Of a stretch of DNA of 57,701 nucleotides, positions 16,102 through 25,188 are shown piece after piece (the stretch's first letter is position 1; every line of letters begins with the position of its first letter). The DNA lies in the NCBI RefSeq assembly GCF_013523055.1, contig NZ_JAAMQM010000031.1, positions 1 to 57,701 of the forward strand, given 5' to 3'. Source of the DNA: Pseudomonas capeferrum (GTDB lineage: Bacteria > Pseudomonadota > Gammaproteobacteria > Pseudomonadales > Pseudomonadaceae). Under the pieces are notes generated by a model. The model was not told the DNA's origin, did no database searches, and saw nothing but the letters and a program-made list of their open reading frames with translations. The position numbers and the translations under genes were made by a program.

Positions 16102-18045
16102 ATGAACATCAAGCAAAAACTGACTTGGGCTTTCGCCGTCATTGCCGGCCTGCCCATCGCCCTCGTGGCCACGTTGGTGGTACTCAACCTGCGCGGCGAA
16201 GCTCGCGACGACTTCCTGGAAAACAGCAGCCGGGAAATCCGCCAGGTCGCCAACGCCATGAACCTGTTCTTCGAGGCCATCGACCAGAACGTCGACTACC
16301 TGGCCGCGCAGCCGCTGATCGCCAGCACCGGCGCCAATCTGAACAAGTACATGTCCGCCAGCCCTTCCAACGAGTTGGGCGAGCAGGACAAGCAGGTGCT
16401 CGATTTCTTCACTCGCCTCGCAGAAACCCATCCTGGCTATGCCTACCTGTCGTACGGCACGCTCGACGGTGGCTACGTCGGCTGGCCTGCCGGCCAGAAG
16501 TTCACCAACTACGATCCTCGCCAGCGTCCCTGGTACCAGTTGGCCATGGCCAATCCGGGCAAGGTGGTACGCACCGGTGCCTACTACTGGGCCGTCGACG
16601 ATGCTGTCCTGGTCAGTAGCGTGCGCAGCGTCGCCAACCAGCTGGGCAACCCAGGCGGCGTAGTCAACGTCGACGTGTCGCTCAACAGCCTTACCGAGCT
16701 CGTCAGGAAGATCAAGCTGGGGGAAAGCGGCTACCTGCTGCTGGTGGAGAAGAATGGCAACGTGCTGGTCGACCCACGCGACGCTGCCCACAACTTCAAG
16801 CAACTGGCGAGCTTCGGCAAAGGTTATGACGAACTGGCCAAGGCCGGTAAAGGCATGCTGGAGATCGAGCTCGACGGTCAGCGCTACATGGCCAACGTCT
16901 ACCCGGACGATAGCCTCGGCTGGACCTTTATCGGCCTGATCCAGACGGACGAAGTCATGCAGTCCACCACCCGCCTGACCTGGTGGACCGCGATCGTCGC
17001 CTTGGTCCTTGCGGCGATATTCGCTGTCGTCGGCGCGGCCTTTGCCAAGCTCATCGTGCGCCCGATCAACTCCGTGACCAATGGTCTGGAAGACATCGCC
17101 CAGGGCGAAGGCGACCTGACCCGCAACCTCGAAGTGCGTGGCCGCGACGAAACCGCCCAACTGGCCAGCTGGTTCAACCAGTTCCTCGGCGCCATTCGCA
17201 GCCTGATCCAGCATATCGGCCAGGCCGCCAGCAAGATCCTCAGCACCTCCAGCAGCTCGACCCGGGTGTCGACGGACATGGCCGAGGCCGCCGGGCGTCA
17301 GCGTGAAGCCGTGGACATGGTCTCCACCGCCTTCCACGAGATGGTCGCCACCGCCAATGAAGTGGCCCGTTCCTGCAGCCAGGCCGCGGAGTCGGCCGAC
17401 AGTGGTCAGCAGCAGGCCCGCGAAGGCCAGCAGCAGATCGATGCGGCGGTGAAGAGCGTCGACAGGCTGAGCCAGGAAATCGAGCAGTCGGCGCAGTCGA
17501 TCCAGCAGCTGGAACGCGACAGCAACGCCATCCAGTCGATCCTGGGTACCATCCGTTCGATCGCCGAGCAGACCAACCTGCTGGCGCTGAACGCCGCCAT
17601 CGAGGCTGCGCGTGCCGGCGAGCAAGGCCGTGGCTTCGCCGTTGTCGCCGACGAGGTCCGCGCCCTGGCCAAACGCACCGCCGACTCCACCGCCGAGATC
17701 GATGGCCTGCTTGGTAACCTGGCTTCCCGCACCGCCGAAGTCGCGCAGCAGATGCATGCCAGCCTGGACGTCTCGCAGCAATCGGTCAGCCGTATCGGGC
17801 TTGCCCGCGACAGCTTCGGCCAGATCCGCGAATCGGTGGACATCATCCGTGACATGAACACCCAGATCGCCACCGCCGCGGAAGAACAGCATCAGGTCGC
17901 CGAAGACATCAACCGCCACATCAGCCAGATCCACGGCGATGCGCAACTGGTGGCCGAACTGGCCGAGGCCGCGCGCGCGGATTCGCAGAACCTGGCGGGC
18001 CTGTCCAACGAGCTGGATGCCCTGGTACGGCGTTTCCGCACCTGA
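16102..18045 (+). CDS. methyl-accepting chemotaxis protein with dCache sensor
   Basis: A 647-aa transmembrane chemoreceptor. TM1 is at residues 8-30 and TM2 near 295-318. The periplasmic part (30-290) looks like a dCache_1 double-PAS domain (HPGYAYLSYGTLDGGY and YDPRQRPWYQLA are typical). A HAMP domain follows TM2. The signalling hairpin is conserved (EQTNLLALNAAIEAARAGE and RGFAVVADEVRALA near 490-530). It signals through CheW/CheA. The WY and Asp residues of the RPWY region are compatible with amino-acid or amine ligands, but the ligand is not determinable. It ends 3 nt before the convergent AraC gene. Confidence 0.92.
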   Translation: MNIKQKLTWAFAVIAGLPIALVATLVVLNLRGEARDDFLENSSREIRQVANAMNLFFEAIDQNVDYLAAQPLIASTGANLNKYMSASPSNELGEQDKQVLDFFTRLAETHPGYAYLSYGTLDGGYVGWPAGQKFTNYDPRQRPWYQLAMANPGKVVRTGAYYWAVDDAVLVSSVRSVANQLGNPGGVVNVDVSLNSLTELVRKIKLGESGYLLLVEKNGNVLVDPRDAAHNFKQLASFGKGYDELAKAGKGMLEIELDGQRYMANVYPDDSLGWTFIGLIQTDEVMQSTTRLTWWTAIVALVLAAIFAVVGAAFAKLIVRPINSVTNGLEDIAQGEGDLTRNLEVRGRDETAQLASWFNQFLGAIRSLIQHIGQAASKILSTSSSSTRVSTDMAEAAGRQREAVDMVSTAFHEMVATANEVARSCSQAAESADSGQQQAREGQQQIDAAVKSVDRLSQEIEQSAQSIQQLERDSNAIQSILGTIRSIAEQTNLLALNAAIEAARAGEQGRGFAVVADEVRALAKRTADSTAEIDGLLGNLASRTAEVAQQMHASLDVSQQSVSRIGLARDSFGQIRESVDIIRDMNTQIATAAEEQHQVAEDINRHISQIHGDAQLVAELAEAARADSQNLAGLSNELDALVRRFRT

Positions 18046-18048
18046 TTT

Positions 18049-18837
18049 CTAGAAGCGCAGCTCGCCGGGCGTGAACCCGAAGAGCTGCCGGAAGGCGGCG
18101 ATATAGGCTGAGGTGGAATCGTAGCCACAGCCCAGCGCCGCCTCCGTCACACGTACCCCTGCCTCCAGTAGCGCCAATGAGGAAAGCAGGCGCATGCGCT
18201 GGCGCCAGGTCCGGAAGCTCAGGCCGGTCTCTCGCTGGAACAGGCGCATCAGCGTCTTTTCCGAACATCCCAACTGGCGGGCCCACTGCTGCAAGGTTGG
18301 CGTCTGGTCCGGAGCCGCGATCAACTGGTTGCACAGCGCCAACAACCCGGGATGACGTGGCAGGGGCAAAGAGAATCCCACCCGCGGCAGCGCCTGCAGC
18401 TGATCGAGCAGCACACCGACCAGCCGCGACTCCGCGGTGTCGCCCTCGGGGTAGTCCGGCGCCAACAGGCAGAACTGCTTGATCAACTCGCGTGCCAGAG
18501 AGGTAACCTCCAGCACCTGACAGGTCGCCGAACCCCAGGGACAGGCGTCTCGGCGTATATACAGGCTGCGCATCTCGGCCTGCATAGACGTGACTACCTG
18601 GTGCTCGGCATCCGCCGGAATCCATACGCCCCATTGCGGCGGCGCGAAATAGCTGCCGTCATCGGTATAGACCCCCAGCACGCCGCTGATGGCATAGGAG
18701 AACTGCACCCAGTCGTGACGATGGCGCGTGGTCCACGAGCCCGCGCCCAGGCTCTCGGCGCGGGCATAGAGCGGCCGGGGCAGGCAGGCCAGGTCGGGAA
18801 GCGGGCGGGGAGCGCGGAGCTGTCCGGTGGTCGACAT
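18049..18837 (-). CDS. AraC-family transcriptional regulator
   Basis: A 262-aa regulator. The N-terminal half (about 25-110) looks like a cupin-type AraC ligand-binding domain (HRHDWVQFSYAISGVL, WGVWIPADAEHQV). The C-terminal two helix-turn-helix motifs span about 165-260 (WARQLGCSEKTLMRLFQRET; EAALGCGYDSTSAYIAAFRQ). The ATG at 18837 is chosen; an in-frame TTG at 18852 would add five residues. It converges with the chemoreceptor gene and its upstream neighbour is the thiolase gene, 157 nt away on the same strand. It could act on the thiolase/reductase/dehydratase cassette, but no operator was identified. Confidence 0.9.
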   Translation of the reverse strand: MSTTGQLRAPRPLPDLACLPRPLYARAESLGAGSWTTRHRHDWVQFSYAISGVLGVYTDDGSYFAPPQWGVWIPADAEHQVVTSMQAEMRSLYIRRDACPWGSATCQVLEVTSLARELIKQFCLLAPDYPEGDTAESRLVGVLLDQLQALPRVGFSLPLPRHPGLLALCNQLIAAPDQTPTLQQWARQLGCSEKTLMRLFQRETGLSFRTWRQRMRLLSSLALLEAGVRVTEAALGCGYDSTSAYIAAFRQLFGFTPGELRF

Positions 18838-18994
18838 GATCACGTCTTGCAAGGCTGATACGGCAAGCCTACCAGCCCTTCGGCGTCACGTGCGACGAGA
18901 CCCACGTGTTACCGGAAACTCTGCGCCGCGCGCCCAGTCGCCTCCTTCGGCCATGCCATCGACCGCTGCCGAGTGCCTGACCGCCAGCTATCCG

Positions 18995-20272
18995 CTAGCG
19001 TTCGACGATCATTGTCACCCCTTGCCCGCCCGCCGCGCAGATGGAGATCAACCCGCGGCCTTTGCCAGCCTGGGCCAGCAGCTTGGCCAGGTTGGCCAGG
19101 ATGCGCCCGCCGGTGGCGGCGAACGGATGCCCTGCCGCCAGGGAGCTGCCTTTGACGTTGAGCTTGTCGCGGTCGATGGCTCCCAGCGGTGCATCCAGGC
19201 CCAGCTGGGTGCGGCAATACGTTTCGTCCTCCCAGGCCTTGAGCGTACACAACACTTGCGCGGCGAAGGCTTCGTGAATTTCGTAGTAGTCGAAGTCCTG
19301 CAGAGACAGGCCGTTGCGCGCCAGCAGGCGCGGCACGGCGTGCACAGGCGCCATCAGCAGGCCCTCCTTGCCTTTGACGAAGTCCACCGCGGCGGTCTCG
19401 CCGTCCACCACATACGCCAGTACAGGCAAACCTTGCGCCTGCGCCCATTCCTCGGTGCCGAGCAGCACCAGCGAAGCTCCATCGGTGAGGGGCGTGGCGT
19501 TGCCCGCTGTGAGGGTGCCTTTTTCGCTACGCTCGAAGGCTGGCTTGAGCTTGGCCAGCTTTTCCGCTGTCAGGTCCGCGCGCAGGTTGTTGTCGCGGTT
19601 CAGGCCAAGGTAGGGCGTGATCAGGTCATCTTGCCAGCCCTCTGCATAGGCAGCGGCCAGACGCTGGTGGCTGAGCAATGCCAATTCGTCTTGCTCGGCC
19701 CGCCCGATCTCCCAGGTCTGGGCCATGAGTTCACAGTGTTCGCCCATCGTGAGACCGGTCCTTGGCTCGTTGATGCGAGGCAACACCGGCTTGAGATTGC
19801 CTGGACGGAACTTGAGGAAAGGTTTGAGACGATCGCCCACGGTCTTGCCACGATTGGCTTCCAACAACATGCGTCGCAGCCCTTCGTTTACCGCGATCGG
19901 AGCATCCGAGGCCGTATCCACGCCCCCGGCGATGCCACAGTCGATCTGTCCGAGAGCGATCTTGTTGGCCAACAGCAGTGCCGCCTCCAGCCCGGTACCA
20001 CAGGCCTGCTGGATATCGTAGGCCGGTGTCTGGGGCGACAGCCGTGAACCGAGCACGCATTCGCGCACCAGGCCCATGTCACGGGAATGCTTGAGCACCG
20101 CTCCCGCCACCACTTCTCCCAAGCGCAGGCCATGCAGGCGATAGCGTTCTATCAGCCCCTCCAGCGCGGCGGTGAGCATCGCCTGGTTGCTGGCCGTGGC
20201 ATAAGCGCCGTTGGAACGGGCAAAAGGAATCCTGTTACCGCCTATGATCGCGACCCGACGCGTTGTCCGCAT
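18995..20272 (-). CDS. acetyl-CoA C-acyltransferase (thiolase), FadA2/FadI-like
   Basis: A 425-aa thiolase. The nucleophilic Cys is C91 in QQACGTG, the catalytic His is in EIHEAFAAQ near residue 375, and the second Cys lies in CAAGGQG near the C-terminus. It joins or splits acyl-CoA and acetyl-CoA in the cytosol. GGAGGAAAG stands 6 nt before the ATG at 20272; the longer frame upstream has no such site. It diverges across 118 nt from the FabG4-type reductase and MaoC dehydratase genes. That layout matches fadA2/fabG4-htdX of Mycobacterium tuberculosis. Together the three could condense, reduce and dehydrate an acyl chain, or run the reverse. Confidence 0.92.
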   Translation of the reverse strand: MRTTRRVAIIGGNRIPFARSNGAYATASNQAMLTAALEGLIERYRLHGLRLGEVVAGAVLKHSRDMGLVRECVLGSRLSPQTPAYDIQQACGTGLEAALLLANKIALGQIDCGIAGGVDTASDAPIAVNEGLRRMLLEANRGKTVGDRLKPFLKFRPGNLKPVLPRINEPRTGLTMGEHCELMAQTWEIGRAEQDELALLSHQRLAAAYAEGWQDDLITPYLGLNRDNNLRADLTAEKLAKLKPAFERSEKGTLTAGNATPLTDGASLVLLGTEEWAQAQGLPVLAYVVDGETAAVDFVKGKEGLLMAPVHAVPRLLARNGLSLQDFDYYEIHEAFAAQVLCTLKAWEDETYCRTQLGLDAPLGAIDRDKLNVKGSSLAAGHPFAATGGRILANLAKLLAQAGKGRGLISICAAGGQGVTMIVER

Positions 20273-20390
20273 GCTCTCTTTCCTCCTGAAACAAATTGAT
20301 CCGTACAGCCTAGGTGTTTTTTTCGCATTCGAACGACCTCTCTTCGAAGATGGTCCACACTTGCTAGCTTGTCTCCAGGGAGAACCGTAC

Positions 20391-21743
20391 ATGAGTGATC
20401 GCTATCTCGGCTTTGCCAACTCCAACCTCGGTCGACGCCTGGTCGATGCGCTCGGCTTGCCCCGCCCCGCACCATTGGAGCGCTGGCAGGCGGGTCGCCT
20501 GCGCCCGGTGGAGGGGCCTCTGATACTGGGAGGGGGTCCGTTGGCCAACAAGGTCGAAGCCTTCGCCGCGCGCCTGACCGACGCACCGTACAGCTTTGCC
20601 GGTGACGGCCTGCAATCCCCTGCGTGGGTGGCGGGCCTGGGACCGAAGCCCAAGGCCGTGGTCTTCGATGCCAGCCATCTTTGCGACAGCGATCAACTGC
20701 GTCAGTTGCGCGAGTTCTTCCAGCCTCTGCTGCGCAGCCTGGCGTCCAGCGCCCATGTGGTGATCCTGGGTCGCGCGCCCGAGCAGATCGAGGACCCGCA
20801 GGCCATCGTCGCGCAACGCGCGCTCGAGGGCTTCAGCCGGTCACTGGCCAAGGAGTTGCGCAACGGCGCCACGGCGCAGCTGCTCTACGTCAGCCACGAG
20901 GCCCAGGATCAGCTGGAGGGCGCCTTGCGGTTCTTCCTTTCCCCCAAGAGCGCCTTTATTTCAGGTCAGGTGCTGCGTCTGGAAGCCTGCGATGCCCAGG
21001 TTCAGGACTGGACTCGCCCCCTGGCCGGGCGTCGCGCGTTGGTCACCGGCGCTGCACGAGGAATCGGTGCTTCCATCGCCGAGACCCTGGCCCGTGACGG
21101 CGCCGAGGTGATTCTGCTCGATGTGCCTCCTGCCAAGAAGGATCTCGATGCCCTGGCCGAGCGCCTCGGTGGCCGCGCGCTGGCCCTCGACATCTGCGCC
21201 AGCGATGCCTCGACGCAACTGCTCAAGGCCCTGCCTGACGGTATCGATATCGTCGTGCACAATGCCGGCATCACCCGCGACAAGACCTTGGCGAACATGA
21301 CGCCGGAGTACTGGGACGCGGTCATGGCGGTCAACCTCAAGGCCCCCCAAGTGTTGACCCAGGCCCTGTACGAGGCCAATGCCCTGGGCGAAGATGCCCG
21401 CATTGTCCTGCTGGCCTCGGTCAGCGGCATCGCCGGCAACCGTGGCCAGTCCAACTACGCCGCGAGCAAGGCCGGCCTGGTCGGCTTCGCTCAAGCCTGG
21501 GCGCCGAAGCTGGCCGAACGCGGAGGCAGCATCAATGCCGTGGCTCCCGGCTTCATCGAGACCCACATGACCGCTTCCATGCCCATGGGCCTGCGCGAGG
21601 CCGGACGCCGCCTGAGCTCACTGGGTCAGGGTGGACGGCCGCAGGACGTCGCCGAGGCCGTGGCCTGGCTGAGCCAGCCAGGCACCGGCGCGGTCAACGG
21701 CCAGGTCTTGCGCATCTGTGGCCAGGCCTTGATGGGAGCTTGA
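20391..21743 (+). CDS. two-domain 3-oxoacyl reductase, FabG4-like (HMwFabG)
   Basis: A 450-aa protein, about 200 residues longer than ordinary FabG. The N-terminal half (1-205) is a flavodoxin-like domain without its own catalytic set. The C-terminal half is an SDR with GAARGIGASIAE near 217 and HNAGITRDK near 284. The catalytic triad is S343, Y356 and K360. The length and the C-terminal NAVAPGFIET...ICGQALMGA pattern agree closely with mycobacterial FabG4, an NADH-dependent 3-oxoacyl-CoA/ACP reductase. AGGGAGA precedes the ATG. The MaoC gene starts 2 nt after its stop, so the two are coupled. I see no N-terminal truncation or frameshift. Confidence 0.9.
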   Translation: MSDRYLGFANSNLGRRLVDALGLPRPAPLERWQAGRLRPVEGPLILGGGPLANKVEAFAARLTDAPYSFAGDGLQSPAWVAGLGPKPKAVVFDASHLCDSDQLRQLREFFQPLLRSLASSAHVVILGRAPEQIEDPQAIVAQRALEGFSRSLAKELRNGATAQLLYVSHEAQDQLEGALRFFLSPKSAFISGQVLRLEACDAQVQDWTRPLAGRRALVTGAARGIGASIAETLARDGAEVILLDVPPAKKDLDALAERLGGRALALDICASDASTQLLKALPDGIDIVVHNAGITRDKTLANMTPEYWDAVMAVNLKAPQVLTQALYEANALGEDARIVLLASVSGIAGNRGQSNYAASKAGLVGFAQAWAPKLAERGGSINAVAPGFIETHMTASMPMGLREAGRRLSSLGQGGRPQDVAEAVAWLSQPGTGAVNGQVLRICGQALMGA

Positions 21744-21745
21744 CC

Positions 21746-22597
21746 ATGACTCGCCAATGGCAAGACCTGCACAGCCCGGCGTCACGCGCCAGTCTCTACC
21801 TGCGTGCATTGAGCAAGCGCAAGATCAGCGGCAACAAACTACCGGCCAAGGGGCTGCGCTGCTATCTGCGCGTCGACCACGACAACCTGATCGCCTACCG
21901 CAAGCTCTGCCACTTCACCGACGACGGACGGCTACCCGCTACCTATCCGCATATCATGGCGTTCAATCTGCAACTGCAATTGTTGACGGCGCCCGAGTTC
22001 CCCTTCCCGCTGCTGGGTCTGGTGCACCTGCACAACAGCATCCAGGTGCTGCGCCCCCTGGGCGGGATCGATGGTCTGGGTTTCACGGTATTCGCCGAGA
22101 ATCTCCAGCCCCATGCCAAAGGCGCCACTTTCGACATGGTGACCGAGGCACAGGATGGCCTCGGCCTGCTGTGGCGTGAGTCCAGCCGCATGCTGGTGCG
22201 CGGCTTGCGGCTCGAGGGGACGCCCGGCGAGCAAGTGGACAGCGATCCCGACAGCCTTGGCGAGCTGACCCGCTGGTATGCCGACAGTGATATCGGACGC
22301 CGCTACGCCGGGGTCTGTGGCGATTACAACCCGATTCACCTGAGTGCGCCGAGCGCCCGTCTGTTCGGTTTCCCTCGCGCCATCGCCCATGGCATGTGGA
22401 GCAAGGCCATGGCGATGGCTGCCTTGCGCAGCCACCTGCCTGCCAGCGGCTATGCGTTCGAGGTGGACTTCCGCAAACCGGTACGCTTGCCCGCGGAGGT
22501 GATCCTCAGCGCTAGCGAAGCCGGGGCCAGCGGGCACCTGCGCCTGGATGGCCACGGCGACCTGCTGCACATGCTGGGGCACTGGCGCAGCCTCTAG
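21746..22597 (+). CDS. MaoC-family (R)-hydroxyacyl dehydratase, HtdX-like
   Basis: A 283-aa double-hotdog protein. The C-terminal hotdog carries the hydratase-2 signature: YAGVCGDYNPIHLS (Asp and His near residues 190-195), then FGFPRAIAHGMW. The N-terminal hotdog lacks it, as is usual in 280-aa MaoC proteins. It should dehydrate (R)-3-hydroxyacyl-CoA/ACP made by the upstream reductase, in the cytosol. The ATG at 21746 has GGGAG 8 nt upstream and lies 2 nt after the reductase stop. The closest described parallel is HtdX next to FabG4 in mycobacteria. The physiological substrate is unknown. Confidence 0.9.
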   Translation: MTRQWQDLHSPASRASLYLRALSKRKISGNKLPAKGLRCYLRVDHDNLIAYRKLCHFTDDGRLPATYPHIMAFNLQLQLLTAPEFPFPLLGLVHLHNSIQVLRPLGGIDGLGFTVFAENLQPHAKGATFDMVTEAQDGLGLLWRESSRMLVRGLRLEGTPGEQVDSDPDSLGELTRWYADSDIGRRYAGVCGDYNPIHLSAPSARLFGFPRAIAHGMWSKAMAMAALRSHLPASGYAFEVDFRKPVRLPAEVILSASEAGASGHLRLDGHGDLLHMLGHWRSL

Positions 22598-22696
22598 CGG
22601 CCTGTACGGTTGAGTACGCGAAACTGCCACACCGGCCACTAGGCACTTGCGTTGCATCGGTGCCCGCCTGAAGCTATGCGCTTGAGGAGAGCACCG

Positions 22697-23002
22697 ATGA
22701 ATCTGCAAGAACTGACCCAACGCCTGCACCGTATCCGCGACAACAATGATTGGCGCGTCTTCCACAGCCCCAAGAACCTGGCCATGGCCGCCAGTGTGGA
22801 AATGGCCGAACTGGTGGAGATCTTCCAGTGGCTGAGCGAAGACCAGTCCCGCCAGCTACCCCCGCAAGCCCTGGAGCACGCCGGCCAGGAAGTCGGGGAC
22901 GTGGTGCTGTACCTGTTGCTGCTATGCAGCGAGCTGGGCCTGGACATGGACGAAGTGGTCCGTGCCAAGCTGGCCGACAGCGAGAGGCGATTCGCCCGAT
23001 GA
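22697..23002 (+). CDS. MazG-like nucleotide pyrophosphohydrolase
   Basis: A 101-aa all-alpha NTP pyrophosphatase of the MazG/RS21-C6 (dCTPase) type. Mg2+-binding acidic motifs are VEMAELVEIF near residues 36-45 (ExxE) and EVGDVVLYL near 70-78 (ExxD). It cleaves (d)NTPs to NMP and PPi and probably cleans the nucleotide pool. TTGAGGAG lies about 8 nt before the ATG. Its stop overlaps the cmoM start (ATGA), so the two are co-translated. Confidence 0.88.
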   Translation: MNLQELTQRLHRIRDNNDWRVFHSPKNLAMAASVEMAELVEIFQWLSEDQSRQLPPQALEHAGQEVGDVVLYLLLLCSELGLDMDEVVRAKLADSERRFAR

Positions 23003-23748
23003 ACGATCGTCACTTCGATGAGCTGGCCAGCCGTTTCGCCGAGAAGATCTATGGCGGTGCCAAGGGCGCCATCCGCCTGGCCGTGCTCCAGGCCGACCTG
23101 GTGGAAGCCCTGCCGGACCGCCCCTTGCGCATTCTCGATGTCGGTGCCGGGCTGGGCCATATGTCGCTATGGCTGGCCGAACGTGGCCATCAGGTTACCT
23201 TGGCCGAACCGGCGCAACCGATGCTCGACGGAGCTCGTGCCCGTTTCGCCGAGGCCAGCCGGCCGGCCACCTTCATCCAGGCACCCTGGCAGGACCTGCT
23301 TGGCCAACTGACCGAGCCCTATGATCTGGTCTTGTGCCACGCCGTGCTCGAGTGGCTGGCCGAGCCCGAGACCATCCTGCCCGTGCTGCATCAGCTGACG
23401 CGTCCGGGGGGCTGGCTGTCCCTGGCCTTCTACAACCGTGACGCGCTGGTCTATCGCAATCTGCTCAAGGGGCATTTCCGCAAGTTGCGCAGCAACCAAC
23501 TGGCTGGCGAGAAACAGAGCCTCACGCCGCAAAAACCGCTTGATCCGCGCACGCTCAAGGCGCAACTTGATTCCTTGTGGCTTGTCGAAAGCGAAAGTGG
23601 CGTGCGGGTGTTTCACGATTATATGCCCAGGGAATTCCAGACCAAGGCCGAATTGCTTGACCTCCTGGAAATGGAACTCGCCTATCGCCGTCATCCGAGC
23701 TTTGCCGGGTTGGGTCGCTACCTGCACTGGATCTGCCGACCGCGTTGA
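22999..23748 (+). CDS. cmoM: tRNA 5-carboxymethoxyuridine methyltransferase CmoM
   Basis: A 249-aa SAM-dependent methyltransferase. Motif I is DVGAGLGH near residue 49, motif II/post-I near AEP and motif IV is LCHAVLEWLAEP near 113-124. The C-terminal region (GVRVFHDYMP, then LGRYLHW) matches E. coli CmoM as I recall it. CmoM methylates cmo5U34 to mcmo5U34 in tRNA wobble positions. It overlaps the MazG-like gene by 4 nt, and the DUF4136 lipoprotein starts 22 nt downstream, so this may be a longer operon. Confidence 0.9.
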   Translation: MNDRHFDELASRFAEKIYGGAKGAIRLAVLQADLVEALPDRPLRILDVGAGLGHMSLWLAERGHQVTLAEPAQPMLDGARARFAEASRPATFIQAPWQDLLGQLTEPYDLVLCHAVLEWLAEPETILPVLHQLTRPGGWLSLAFYNRDALVYRNLLKGHFRKLRSNQLAGEKQSLTPQKPLDPRTLKAQLDSLWLVESESGVRVFHDYMPREFQTKAELLDLLEMELAYRRHPSFAGLGRYLHWICRPR

Positions 23749-23770
23749 CCTCACCCGCCGGGAGGAACAC

Positions 23771-24406
23771 ATGGCTTACCGAGCAGTGCCCCTGGCCTTC
23801 GCCATCCTTGTGCTGGGCGGTTGCCAGAGCAGCAACCCTTATGTAGCCAGCTCCTTGCCCCTGCCGCCCGCGCCCGCGCAGGCGGCCACCACCTTCGATG
23901 CCAGTGCCTATCCGGCACCCGCGCGTGACTATGGGCGCTACCGCAGCTGGAGCTGGCGCAACGGCCAACTGCCGGCGGGCACCGCCAGCGCCGATCCCGC
24001 GCAACTCGCTGACGCCGTCAGCAATGCACTCGACCAGCACGGTCTGCGCCCGGCGCGAGGCGGTAGCGCCGATCTGCTGGTCAGCGCCGACCTGCGCCTG
24101 GAGCGACGCGTGCGCCAGGTCCGCGACTACGATTCCTACGACCCGTATTACGGACCTTCTTCGTACGGGGGCCTTGGCTACGGTGGCTATCGCCATGGCT
24201 ACGGGGCTTATGCCAGCGTGCCAGTGGTACGCACCTATGAGGTCGAGGTGATGGTGGTCCGCATCGACCTCTTCGATGCTCGCAACGGCCAGCCGGTCTG
24301 GAGCGCCAGCGCCGAGTCAGGCAGTGGCAAGGATTCCCCGCGCGCGCGAGAGAGTGCTCTGCGCGAGTCCATCCAGAAGGCTCTGGACGGCTACCCACCC
24401 AGTTGA
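23771..24406 (+). CDS. DUF4136 lipoprotein
   Basis: A 211-aa probable outer-membrane lipoprotein. The signal peptide ends in a lipobox LGGC with Cys18, and Gln at +2 favours the outer membrane. The mature part begins with a Pro/Ala-rich linker, then the DUF4136 fold (GRYRSWSWRNG, ALDQHGLRPARGGSADLLVS, VRIDLFDARNGQPVW). A Tyr/Gly-rich loop of about 35 residues (near 120-155) splits it. GGAGG is 6 nt before the ATG. It is a paralogue of the next gene (same YRSWTW/DLFDARDGKLVW landmarks), 20 nt downstream. Function unknown. Confidence 0.88.
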   Translation: MAYRAVPLAFAILVLGGCQSSNPYVASSLPLPPAPAQAATTFDASAYPAPARDYGRYRSWSWRNGQLPAGTASADPAQLADAVSNALDQHGLRPARGGSADLLVSADLRLERRVRQVRDYDSYDPYYGPSSYGGLGYGGYRHGYGAYASVPVVRTYEVEVMVVRIDLFDARNGQPVWSASAESGSGKDSPRARESALRESIQKALDGYPPS

Positions 24407-24426
24407 TGTCCAACGGAGAAATCATC

Positions 24427-24987
24427 ATGTTGCGCCGTCTCGCACTCGTGTCATTCACCACGCTGCTCGCCGCCTGCTCGAGCAATAACGTCATCCAGGA
24501 TTTCGATGCCAGCCGCGACTTTGCCGGCTACCGCAGCTGGACCTGGCAGGAACCGGCGCTGCAGTACCGTCCGGATGATCCACGCGTGAAGAGCGACCTT
24601 ACCGAGCAACGGATACGCCAGGCCGTTGCCGGCCAGCTCGACCAGCGCGGTCTGCGCCCGGCCCAAGGGACGACTTCTGCTGATGTCAAGGTCCGCGCCT
24701 ACCTGATCGTCGAAGACCGCCAGCAGCAAATCACCACCAACTACGGCGGAGGTTGGGGAGGTTACTGGGGCGGCTACTGGGGCGGACCGATGTACAACGA
24801 GACCCGAAGCGTCGACTACAAGGTGGCCACCATCCAGGTGGACCTGTTCGATGCGCGCGACGGCAAGCTGGTATGGCGTGGCAGTGCCGAACAGACGATG
24901 AGGAACTACCCCCCGAGCCCCGCCGAGCGCAGTACTGCCATCCAGCAAACCGTCGCCCAGCTTATGTCCAATTATCCACCACGCTGA
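24427..24987 (+). CDS. DUF4136 lipoprotein (paralogue of the preceding gene)
   Basis: A 186-aa lipoprotein with lipobox LAAC (Cys17) and Ser at +2, predicted outer membrane. It repeats the DUF4136 landmarks of its neighbour: FAGYRSWTW near 35, QLDQRGLRPAQGTTSADV near 80, VDLFDARDGKLVWRG near 140. A Trp/Gly-rich loop (GGGWGGYWGGYWGGP) lies at about 112-126 where the neighbour has Tyr/Gly repeats. ACGGAGA lies 7 nt before the ATG. The two arose by duplication. The role is unknown, presumably in the envelope. Confidence 0.88.
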   Translation: MLRRLALVSFTTLLAACSSNNVIQDFDASRDFAGYRSWTWQEPALQYRPDDPRVKSDLTEQRIRQAVAGQLDQRGLRPAQGTTSADVKVRAYLIVEDRQQQITTNYGGGWGGYWGGYWGGPMYNETRSVDYKVATIQVDLFDARDGKLVWRGSAEQTMRNYPPSPAERSTAIQQTVAQLMSNYPPR

Positions 24988-25188
24988 TACGCGATCCAGC
25001 CCGTGCCTCGGCCGACTCCGCCAGCTCGCGTAGTCGGCGCAGTGTGGCTGGGCCCAGGCACCACCTGGACCTTGCCTGAACCGTCTTTTTAATGTCAGAC
25101 CGGGCTCGCCGGCCCGATCACGTCTACCCTGAAAGTGAAAACTGACTGAGCGCACAGATTCCATTCACTTACAGGGTGCTATCTGCCA

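Noticed and set aside
16018..17946. A 642-codon open frame antisense to the dCache chemoreceptor gene.
   Set aside because: The sense frame has complete chemoreceptor motifs. The antisense protein is low-complexity Gly/Asp/Val-rich and typical of a shadow frame.
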